This document shows, one piece after another, positions 49,701-61,700 of a DNA stretch of 64,000 nucleotides. The notes beneath the pieces are model-generated. The model had not been told where the DNA came from, searched no databases, and worked only from the letters and a program-made list of their open reading frames with translations. Source of the stretch: Ligula intestinalis (lineage: Eukaryota; Platyhelminthes; Cestoda; Diphyllobothriidea; Diphyllobothriidae); contig JAYGXS010000003.1 of assembly GCA_036362985.1 (NCBI GenBank), forward strand, positions 75,427,319-75,491,318, read 5' to 3'. A program made the position numbers and the translations under genes. Within the stretch, counting starts at the first letter, position 1. Every line of letters begins with the position of its first letter.

Positions 49701-52700
49701 ACAGGCTTTCACTGAATAGCCTTGCTGTGATAAGTATCTCTCTCCCTTCTCCATCCCCTCACCGTGCACCCGCATCTCAGGCTAATAGCTCCCTTTCTAT
49801 CTACCTATCAAGTTTCACCCTTCTTGGTCGATACTAAATTCGACAGCTAATTTATCCTTTTTAATAGGCAATTCCGGTTTGTACTTGAATAAGAGGTCAG
49901 TAAATTGTATGCCGCCAATAATTTCTGCTAGTTTTGCAGTGTTCGACTTGTTCAAAAATTACCACTGATCTTTCCTATGAAATATGTTCGAATTTAAAAT
50001 GACATGAAAAAGTATTCAGTAAAGTTAGGCTACTTGGGTAATGCCGAGTGTAGTTTTTGCAGGCGACCAGACAACTCGATCGCTGGGACTCGCATGTTCG
50101 CTTGTATTTGACCAGAGGAAAGTTGGTGCAAAAACCGGCATCCTGATGGGAATGAGGTATCTGGGAATGATGTTGCAGGCTTAAATCGTATTTTCTATTC
50201 GAGAACACATTTAAGATTTTCAGTTAACATTGCATGTGATATCACATCTCCATTTGCACACATTTTGAGGAATTCTGTGGTGTTTTGTGGCTAATAATTG
50301 TTTTCGCTCTCGAGTCCTCTTTGGGAGAAAGTAGTCGAGCAGGAGACCGTCTAATATTTCTGAAACATAGGCCATGCACGAGTTCGTTTAGTAGCATGGG
50401 ACTCCTCGGATTGATGTGCCACACACTTACCACTTTTTGGGGCGTACCATAAGAGAGTTAACTCACCTCGACTCGTTCCTGTTCAGCTGCCCTCTCTCTC
50501 ACTCTGAACTGTCTGATTCATTATATCACCTCCGTCTCCTGTCGTCACCAGACACTGAACATTTGTCACCTTACTATTGTTAACGCCCAACTGAGTACAG
50601 CGGAATGTCTTCCCTCATAGGAAACCTTTTTACACAGCTCTCTTTCATACCCGAGTCAAACATACAGTTTACTTGTCCCTCTAATTAGAAAGATCTGCCT
50701 TTATATTTTGTTTTTTATCTCTCTCTCTCTCAGTAAATGCTGTGTATATGGACTTTCAGGAACCAAAAACGGAGAAAAAATTCCATGTGGAGCTGCACTT
50801 TAGCCCAGGAGCACATGCACTGTGTCGCGACCTGCCAGCAGGTTCCGGTTTCCGCCCGGGTCGGCGTGAGGTCAGTGATCGCTGCCACTCGGCATTCTGT
50901 TATTCTTTTGCGATATAAACTGTTATGGCGCCTGACCCTCCTGTCGAGTGTAGTTTTGCAGCCGTATATTCATCTCCCCTGCTTCGTTTTTATTTTTGTG
51001 AAGCTCACTGCCCCGTTTGGCATTTCTACGCCCCCCTCCCTCCCTGGTACGTCTGGGGTAAGGGATCGGAGAGTTTTGGTACGTACAGACACGGATTTAG
51101 CCCGGTCCCTCACAACATCCAGTCATCTGGACTTGGTCTGGCCAGGGATAGAGATTTAGGGACAGCACATCTCTTGATTACTATAACTCCATTTACGCGA
51201 AGGTAAACATATCAGTCTCGGGACGTCTTTAGTTACCCTCGTTCGCGACAGGCAGGCTAGCATCCGGCAAATAACCCCTATTCAAAGTCGTGCTGGCTAA
51301 GGATTAAAAGGCGGTGTCATACGAGAACCTTAGTAGTAGCATCTCTTGCGTAACGAAGACATTGACCTCTAGCCCTCAACTACAAGCTAAAACTAAAAGA
51401 ATTCAGGTGCTTGTTGTTTAACTTGCAGAATCACCCTGCTTTGGGTGCATTTTATGTCATTTTTCTGGCGTTGAGTGTTTTAGAAATCTCTCCAGAAAAT
51501 CCCAATCCATTTGATTGGATGGGGTATTTCGTTCATCGCCAGCTGCACGGACTACGCCGAGCTGTCTTATATCGCATCTATCTCCCTCACTTCCTGTACC
51601 TGCCCTATTCTGCTGACAGAATACAGTTAAGACGGTCGGATATGAGTTCGCACTCAGTGGTTGACGTGAGTTACCTCGTATCTACGCGTGCCACACACAA
51701 ACTCTATGTCAAATACTGTTTATGGGTATCGTACTGATGATACCTATCATACAGAAATGCTAAAGAAAAGTCATTACAGCCGTACTTAAAGTCCTAACGG
51801 GAATCCAGTTAGTCCATCAGTTGGTAGCCTTCTGCATCGTGGCTCTTGATATGTCTGAGGTATCATCGTGATAAAACTAAAGCCTGGACCTGCTATGGGT
51901 GGTTCGCTTTCTCTTTGCAGCCTGAATCACTCTGGCTGGAGCTGAAACAGAATGTATTCTTCAGCCTAGTTATTTAGCATGTGCCGATTGGGCGCTTTCG
52001 ATTAGGTCACATCGTAGTTGTTTTTCCTGTAGGTCTGTCCTGCGCGGTCAGTTTTCCGAACCTTTTAACTGTAAAGTAAAACGAGCTAACTGCCCCTGGA
52101 ACACCGTATATCAAGTACATATGTTCTCCCGTAAACTGCAAGCCAGTTTATGGTCGAATCAAAAGTATTTTTAACATTATAATTGGTACATTTCTCTTTT
52201 TCTAAAACAATATTCATTGAATTATGTTTTTATTTGCATCTATGTTTAGTTTGACTGCCAATTCTTGCTTTTGTGTTTGGAAATATTCTGGTACCATATT
52301 TCACAAGTTGCTAGCGACGATCATCACTGTTTGCTAAACTTTGAGCCACACTGTAGGCCACGAAGTGTACTTTAACGGTCATGGGTGCAGTTGGTTATCC
52401 AAGTAGGGATTCCTGTGCACTTCGAGCAAGCCACCCTTCTCGTATACATAAGGAGCCCACAGGGTTGATCTTTCGCATTAGGAGACATCCGGAATAGTAG
52501 ACTGCAGGTGCAGGTGGCTTTTACTTTTAGTTGCGTCAATTTCCTTCATTCGACCAGTTTCTTAATGTAGCGATGAGATCGGGGACCGAGTCCTTTACTA
52601 TGAACGGACGAACAGTCAACTCTCTTCTGGCCGAGACCATACACAGCCTATCGGCGATTGTGGCAGTTCTGCTCTGATGTCAGATTGAGGATAAATTTTG

Positions 52701-55700
52701 TGGTGTCACATTAAAGGCTGACAAAAAAACAAGGCAGTCTTATTGAGAAACAAAATACAAGGGAGGCTGGAGCGGCCATTTCTGGTTTATTAGCCGTCGT
52801 CAGCTGGCCATATCCTAGTTTTGTGGTACTCAAGGTTAGAACCGGTGTTCTTTTATCGTCATCCTGTTCTACGACGACTAGTAATGCAAAAGTTTCTCAT
52901 CCCCAATATCCCTCATTTTTTTCGGTGGTCTCCTTGCTTACTATAATGTTTATTTCATGAAATTTGTGCGAAAGTACTTTTGCACATGCTTCTTTTATAT
53001 GTGTGTTTTGTCCTCTCTTTATTCAACAAACCTCTCCTTCTCTTCCCTCGCCCCCTCCTCCCACCACCAATTCACCTCCACGCACAACCGACGTAAATTA
53101 TTTTGTTGACGGTTGCGCTGTTCCGTTTGTGGTAACCCCTTCCCGCCTTGTGTCTCTCTCTTTCTGTGTGTGTGTGTGTATATTGAACTAACAAACTCAC
53201 TTGTCTAATTTTTATCACGGCTTACCCCGATTTCGCACGTTATTCTTTTCTAAACCATTGGCTGTCTCTCTCCCTGTCGTGTCCGCATGCAAATTTTTGC
53301 GCTGACACCTTCAATTTCCCCCGACCCAACTGTCCACGGGCTTTCATTTCTGGCCGGACACATTTCCCCCTCACCAGTATGCCCATTCGCCTACAAGTCT
53401 GTTGAGCAGTTGTACCTCACTGGCCGAGACCAGCATGGACACAGACGATACAGACTATTCACAGGAGCCGAAGCCCGACAAATCGCAGACGGCTCTGCCC
53501 ATGCAGCCGCCAGCTCTGCACAAAAAGTCCTCCCTTATAGATCGCTCCCGGTCTATCCGTGAACAGCGTCGCACACGAGTAAGCTGCGAGTGCTACACTA
53601 CCGACCGCGCGGTCTCCCTCGATCGTTCTCTTCCACGCGAGTCGCGTTCTCTGCCAGAGCAGGCAGAACAAAACATACGTTGGCGCAAAATGACATGTCC
53701 TGCATCTAAAGATTCGGCTGGCGTACGACTGCGGCACGAATCGTCGACGGTAAGGCAGCAGCAGCAGCAACAGCTGGTGGAGCGTTTGCGTCACCCCTCC
53801 GGCCAGATGTACACCAACATCCCCACCAATCAGGCGGGTCTCTGCTACGCAGACATTGTCAATCAACAGGCCGTGGGCGGCCACTGTTCGCGCTCCAGTG
53901 GTCGAACTGAAGACCATATAGAGGGGGAAAACATTTCTGCCCCGAAAACCACAGGAGCGCCGCGTCCAAGGCTTGTTTTAAAATCTAGCATGAAGCAGGT
54001 ATCTCTGAGCCAACGTTTGCTTCAGCGTTCAGTGAGCTCTGGACCGGCTGTTGTGGTGCACAGCGCTGCGAATGATCACAGCGCACCTCAGGAGCAGACC
54101 CTAACCAATCGGCTTAGCGTTTGCATCGGAAATCTCCAGGAAGTACTCACTGACAGTTCTGTTGGCGGACCCTCTTCCGGGCAGCCCATTTCATTGCCGA
54201 ATGGCTGCAACGGCGACGGTGGCGGCGGTTTGGAATCAGGCGCTGGAGGTACCGAGGTCGGGCGCTTCACCGTCACTTGTCCAGCCACTAGTGCGTCTGT
54301 TGGCCGGACTCCGAAGGCATCCGTCTCCGGCAGCGGGCGTCGCATCTGGTACACACACTCTATTGACCTCTCGGACAGCTCCACAGCCATCGATCCGCCC
54401 TCGGACAGCTCTACCACTGACATCTTAAGGCCCGCTGAATCTCCCTCCCTGGTGCAGCAGCAACCCTTCACAACGCCGACCTCTCCAATGCGACGGAAGA
54501 CTAGTTTTGATATGGGTTCTATGACTTTGAACACTTCACGCCGAGCAAGTCACGGTGATCAACCGGCCGAATTCACGGAGTTTCGCACTTCCGAGGAGTC
54601 GGCTATGACGCATACCTCCTTGGACTCGGTCCGGGCGGACCGAGCACAAGTTCTCCGGGATACTGGCGCGCCGGTGGCCCAGTGGCTGATGGAGTACTTC
54701 GACCAGATCGAGAAGGCAAAGTGGACGCAGCAGGGTGTCGGAGATAGTAACGGGGCTTCTAGCAGTCTGCGTTTGGCCAGTGAAAGTGGTGCTGGGGATG
54801 ACGATAGTGGTGACCTTGAGAGGCGGCATATGGCCAGCTATTTGCCCCTGTCTGCCTCAACTCTGGATTACTTCACGTCAGCGGAATCGCAGCTCAGATT
54901 ATCCAAGGTAGTAAGCGTCTGCCACCCTCTTCCCCATGAACGCGCTTTTTTCTACCAGCTTTCTATGTTATTTATTCTTTGCAGCATGCGGAAAAGGAGC
55001 TTTATGATAGAGTATCGCTTTAATGCTCCGAATAGGGCTTAAGTTAGATCATACACCACCCTGCGCGCCCCGCCACTGCCTTCAGTTTTAACTCTTTATC
55101 TCTCATACTGCATGCCTGTTTTGTTCACTCATCGCTCTCTGTTCCGCATGTGCTCCTCCTGCCCTTATTTACTTACTCAATCTGTTTTTCTTGCTAACCA
55201 GAGCACAGGTTTCATCAGTTGCGCAAAGCTTTTGTGTTCTGTACTAACTGACTCGCAAACTCGTAACCGGGGATCCGCATGTTCAACTGAAAGCCTGAAT
55301 AGTAGTAATTAATGTGCACATAGCAAACGAAGGATATAAACGAAATATTAATGCTAAATTACTACTATAAACGCAGTCGTTCTGCATGTTATTCTGTCGG
55401 ACGTTCGTACTAGTGGAAGATAGGACGGGGCTGTTTCTCAGGAAGGTACTTAGTAGGCCGACTTTGCCTGAGTTGTTGAGTTTCCTTCCTGGCATACTGC
55501 GTGTCTGTTTGACTTTATTCTTGGCCATTTCTCCGAAGCCGACCGTGTTAATTGTCGTCGTAACAAAAGAGGGAAAGACAATTGCTGGAAGAAGCCTAAG
55601 CTGCAGGCATTTTGTTGACTAAGGCGAATGTTAATGCCTTGAAAAATCGGATGTTTATGCATGCAACACATACGAGGGAAATGCATATTCACAAGGTCGG

Positions 55701-58700
55701 AAGCAGCTTAGAATTAGCGCACTTTTATCCAAGGAAGCTGCTTTTGCTGGGCAGACAAAAGTTTTAGCTTGAAGCATTGTTTTCCCGGAATAAATTTGAA
55801 CGCTGCAAAGGCGACGAAATACGCGGTATTTATTGACGTATTTCCTGACCGCTTATTCAACTGCCTGTTACTGAAACCAGATAAACTTTTAAATTAGATA
55901 TCGACTTAGCGAGGTGAGACATGGTAGATGAATAAAGCAGGAACTGAAACCTTGAATCTGAACGAGTTTGCTTAGATACCCCCCCCCCATCACTATGTGC
56001 ACACATACATCGGGCCAACAGTTCACGCTTTATTTACCCATAAATTTTCACCCTTATCAGGTCGATATTTAACTGGACAGTTTATCTTATTAATAGACAA
56101 TTACTGTAAACAGTTGAATAGAGAGTCGTGCAATTGTATGACGTCAGTTAATTATGCGTATTTCGTCGCTTTTGCGTTTTTCAATTCTAATTAGATTCGG
56201 TACAACCGTCGCCTCAATGAGCAAGCGTTCTAAGAAGCAGTCTTTTTCGGAGTCTGTTTATCCCTTTCGTTAGAATAACGTCATCCAAAACCACAGTGGT
56301 GCTAGTAAACACTGTATTGTCAGAGGGCTTAATTTCAAGGATTTCTTCGTCATAGTTCTGGTATGAGATCTGCAGCGCTAATGCATGCTTCTCTAAAAGA
56401 GATGAGACAAATAATGCACAATTTGTGGACAGATGTTAACTCGATACTTTTTTTAATTTCCCGTCTGCCATGAGATTTCTTGGTACAGTAGTCGCCGGCT
56501 ATTAAGCCCACCTCGGGCCCAGAACAAATTGGCCTTAATAAGCGGCGGGCTTATTAACCGTGGGCTTAATGCAGCAGTCGCCGGTTATTAAGTCGACATC
56601 GGGCCCAGACCAAATTGGGCTAAACAAGCGGCGGGCTGAATAGCCGGCGACTACTGTACTTGGTTCTCCAAAGGATAGCAGTTGCGGTTACTGAATATAT
56701 CACTTATGTGAAATGCTGTCCCAATAGTCGATATACTCCGGAGACTTTTTGACTTCTGATTTCATCTCTTGACCAAAGCTGTTTTATGTGCGATAGTCCT
56801 CTGCACCTAATGCTTGAAAAACCTGAATTTCGTCAATATATTCATGCTTCTTCATTCCCGACAGTAGTGTCTTCTTCTACGAAAAAACCTGTTTCCCAAT
56901 CCAGACCATCGTCTGGAAACGAAACTGAAACTAGAGAGGGTATGTCTGCTGCAATCTGCATTTGGATAGGGCATCGCTCAAAGATGTTTCTGCTTAGCAC
57001 TTCGCGTCGTAATGCCAAAATCGACGTGTTCAATGCCAGCTCTTGAGCTGTGTTGATTATCTGAATGGAATCTTACTTGTCAAAAATTGAGCTAACCCAT
57101 CAGACAGTGAGAATTTCCCTCAAAAATTTAAAACCACTGTTCTTATGACCGATCATAAAAGCCAGACCACTAAAATGCACCGGTGAAAAGGCATTAAAAG
57201 TTATATCAAAGGCATGCACGTAACCCCCATGATGCTAGAAGGAGGAGGGGAAGTAACTAGCAAGTCTAGGTCAGCAGTCTGTTGCGGTATGAATCAACGA
57301 CCAGATAAACAATTATGAACCCCTTCCTCCTGTGGCCTCGCGCTAAATTCCGGCTGTTGCCTACTCTCGTCTCACAGCTTCTACCCTAGCCCTCAACGCT
57401 AACTCCAGCCGTGACCTCACTGAAATCTAGCTGAGGTCATATGCACAGCGGCGACTGTTCCATACTCCTGTGTTTTACCGATCTAATTTGTCCATGTGGG
57501 ACATCATTGATCACAGTCCGGTGTGTGTGTGTGTCTACATAGGCACACACACGTTCGCCACTGTCTTCTATTCCCTTTCGCCTGCTTTTCTGTAACATGT
57601 GCTCCTAATGCGCCTCTTTAACGCCTTCGCATTCTGCAATCGGAAACTGGGCTATTTCCTCCTCATTTTATCATCTCCGTTTCTAGGTGGCACGATGCAA
57701 CGCTGCCGCGCCAATTGAGAAGAAGAAGAAGTCCAACTGTAAGTCCTTTTTATTCTACTGCCTTGCCTGTGGCCGCCTTGGCTTTATCGACCGAGCTTTT
57801 AGTGCCCCACTTACATTGCCCTGGTCCTTTTCGGTAGGGTTGTGGTTCAAGCCTTTTCAAAGGCCTGGGCTTCACTGCTTGAGTGATCCCTGGTGGTCAG
57901 CAGTCAGAATAGGGCGATTTCGACGTCAGCACTAATTCAATTGACTCAATTGTAAGAAAAATCGTGGCCTCGGTGGGATTTCAACCTACATCAGCAGGGA
58001 AGGCTTTAGTACAATCAACGCTCTACCAATTAAGCTACGAAAGCACGCTGAGAGCTGTGAATCTACTCACACTTGGGTCGATTTACCCGCCCAGCCTACT
58101 GCGGTAATGGAATCAATTAATACAGATTAAATTCACGAATCTCGGCGTGCCTTCGTAGCGCAGTTGGTAGAGCGTTCCTTGTATTAAAGCCTTCCCTGCT
58201 GATATGGGTTCGACTCTCATCGAGGCCACGAATGTTTCACAATTGGATCAATTGAAATGTTTGTATTATTCAATTTTATCTCCGACCCTCCCTTCAGTTA
58301 GGTTCCTCTTTTTTCTTCCGGATCTCCTCGTAACTTTCTTGCTGAAGACACACACCGACGAAGTCTACGGTTTGTCAAAGAATGTTAATTCTGCGAAGTT
58401 ATGGCCACATGGTCGACTTCGGCTGAATACTTGGTCGTCTGTTCGTAACCTCTGCCACCCCCTACGGAGCTTGTTTGCTTCAGGAAGTCAATTAGATGGG
58501 TGTGCGCCCGTTCCTGCTCGCATCACTACCCGATCGACAGCTACAGAGACTGACAGGTGGCGCGGCACCGATGGGCTGTGGGTCAATGAAGTGCTAATGA
58601 CTCATCTGTCAGACCCCTCTCCCCCGGTGGATTATCCGCGGCGTGTGCGTGCGCACTTTGGTGTTTCCTGTTGCGGTCATCGTTGACTGAATGAAGAGAA

Positions 58701-61700
58701 GGCGGGATCAACCCAAAACCGACTGTATCAATCTACCCGGATTTTCTGTCATCGTCGTCGTCCCTTCCTCCTATGCTATTATAACTCGACTGATTTCTTC
58801 GGCCTGCTAGTTCTTTGTCTCTTCGACATCTTTGCCACCCAGGCGGAGCGATTGTTTGGTTCAAGTAGCCAATAGATGGACGTGCGTACAGTCCCGATTA
58901 AATCCTCCCTCTCATACGTCTCTAGGCATACAAATGCCATCAGATAAAATCCAAACACTTTACCATGCGAGTTGCCCATCCTCATCTTCCGGGAGGAACT
59001 TCGTCTAATGAACTTTTGGATGGTAAAAGCATAATTTAGTCCCAAAATGCAGTACACGACAGCTTCTAGTAGTGTAAATAAAACAGTCAATAATCGGATC
59101 AGCTGTTGTAGAAGCGAGAGCCCAAGAATCGTGTCTTTGTCTCTATTTCTCATTGTTTCTGACCGCTGATGGGTGAAGATCGATCTAAGCTTATCCCATT
59201 CTTCCTAATGATAGAAGAATACCGAGATGTTTCGGAATTCACCATAAATAATTTCGTCACAGACCATTCTGTCTGCCTGTGGTGTCCCTAGAGGTTCACT
59301 TGCACGCCGGAAAATAGAGGGAAGGTGAGGGAACAGTAAACTGCTTCATCACATTTGTGGTCATGTTTGAATGAGCTGGGCGTATAATTAGCGTCCAAGT
59401 GACCATAGGGCAACTAAGCTAACGACGGTGTTGCTAGCTAGAATTGTGGATTTTTGTTGAAAGTTTTGGTAAAAATGCTTAACTTTTTTTCTGTACCTGT
59501 TTTTATAAGCACATTCGGAAGGTAGGAAAACCCACCTACAGCGAAGCGGAAAAAACTTCCTCTGTGCTGTTAGCCCTTAGTGACCTAAATTTTACACCGC
59601 AGTTGTCTTGACTTTCAATTCTTGACTGTAATCTGGGGCCGCAAGCCCGAGTCGGAACTTTTCACAATCGTGTCTCTACGTTTCAGTGGCTGTAGTCTAG
59701 CACATTTTTGCACTCTATGGATTTTCAGCAAATATTACACACATACTGCCACCAGCTGAACAGCGGAGTTTAGAGAATGAAACGCAATCAACACCACCGT
59801 ACACAGCTCTCCTCACGCAGCACACTTTACATTAGGGGTGTTATCGGTGTCTCAAGGTCAGGCATCCTCTCTTGCTGGAGTGCATGTACTTTTTCATCGA
59901 AAAAAGAAGTAGGCACACGTCGATCTTTTAGTCTCCTGACCGAAACGATCACCAGTTGAGCGGCCAGTGGGTCGGGGGAGGGAAGAAAACTGCCTACCAG
60001 GTGGAAGCCAGTCAAGCCATGATAATGAGTGTGGGAGAACTATCTGATAGACCCCGTTTTTGGACCATTTATGCAGTATGCGGGTTCTTGTTTCTGTTTC
60101 TGTTCCCAATTGCTATTCAGGCTTAAGACTGGCTGCAAGAAAACAGAATGAGCCCGAACCGTTACCTCCGTTGAGAGATTTCGACTGATTGCCTGTTTGT
60201 AGCCTCTGCCACTCATTAGGGACTTTTTTGCCTCAGGAAGCCTTTTCAGCAGCTTGCGTCTATTCCTTCCTGGGCATATCGCATACATACAGGGTGTCCC
60301 AATAAATGTATACATATTTTAAGTGATTGCAAAGTTGGTGTTTTTTAGAATTTTATCATTTCAAAAAATTTAAAATCAAGCATTTACATGTTTCACTTTA
60401 TGGCTTTTTTTCGCTGCATTTTCTCAAACTGACTTTCGTTTTGATCCAGACACTGCTGATAACGCGAAGCAATGGAATCACACACAGCATGAAACAATTC
60501 CCTTGCTATTTGGGTGTATTCATGTTCACCGGCTTCTCGAACTCAATTATTTTTAATATAGTCAAAATTCAGTGAAGAAACAATAGAATGATACTTGTTA
60601 ACTTTATTTAAATCTTTTAAAATAGTAAAATTTAAAAAAAAAACAAGTTTGGCATCATTCCAAAGGTGTATACATTTTTCGGACACCCTGTATACAGTAG
60701 ACGCCGTTGATCATGCAATATTTTGACATATGCGAAAGAATAATACTCTTTTGCTAATCGGAATTGACTCCAGTTGTGATACTGATTATCGTGTAGTGTA
60801 TTCTGAAGTCATTTCAGTCAGGATAGGAAGCTGGCTTTTCAATGAGCTTCGTTCCGAGTCTTAACAAAACTTATATATTGTAAAAACTGTCTACTTAAGT
60901 AGTATGCCATTTTATCAGTGATTTTGACTGCCTTTATACATTCAAATATATTTTATGGAAAACATGCCCAAGAAAATTATTTCTTGTTCTTGTTTGATAG
61001 CAAATTACGCGTTCTTTAAATTTAGTACTCAAAGAAAGGGTAACTTTCGGTTTTGATTTAGTTGCTAATTTTGAGCTTTTTACCATTGTTAGGTCTTAAT
61101 TCATAATAAGTCGTATCCGTCAATTTATTAGTGCTGCCTATACTGCATAAAGTATATCCCAAATCTATTTTAGTATTTGATGGCTACCAGGTGACGTCTT
61201 CCTCAAACTGTAGGCGAAACTGTACATTTCCTCAAACAGGATGCACACAATGCGCAGTTTTTCAATCTGGAATTTGAGTGTAGCATTCACTCGTTTAGAA
61301 AATTGTTCGGCAGTTGAGCAACTTTTTAAAACCGAAAGCTGCCCTTTCACTGCGAATAAAATTTAAAGAACGCGTAATTTGCTATCAAACAAGTACAAAA
61401 AATAATTTTCTCGTGCATGTTTTCCATAAAATATATTTGAATTTATAAAAGCAGCCAAAATCACTGATAAAAAGGCATACTACTCAAGTACTCAGTTTTT
61501 ACAGTAGATACGTTTTGTTAGGAGTCGGAACGAAGCTCGTTAAAAAGCCGGCTTCCTATCCTGACTGAAATGACTTGAGAATACACTACACGATAATCAG
61601 TATCACAACTGGAGTCAATTCAGTTTAGCGAAAGTGTATTAGTCTTTCGCATATGTCGAAATATTGCATGATCAACGGCGTTTACTGTATTCTAAGTGTC

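Larger units (their letters stand above)
36735..50759 (+). other. PPIP5K intron 7 (14 kb, PLE nest)
   Basis: The largest intron. 36800-38370 has no recognised feature. A PLE and pLTR-like cluster occupies 38.4-45.5 kb, an RTE-like LINE fragment 46.0-46.45 kb, a GC-rich repeat 46.94-47.17 kb, and a hammerhead mini-element 48.85-48.95 kb. 47200-47830, 42160-43490 and 50120-50700 show nothing recognised. Confidence 0.75.
54911..57686 (+). other. PPIP5K intron 9 (tentative)
   Basis: Holds old dispersed repeat copy 2 (55745-56190) and the pogo-like MITE (56486-56656). Poly(C) at 55980-55989. Otherwise nothing recognised. Confidence 0.6.

Noticed and set aside
51411..51737. 108-codon frame in intron 8 as an extra PPIP5K exon
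   Set aside because: Exons 8 and 9 already join in phase, and the translation matches nothing in the family.
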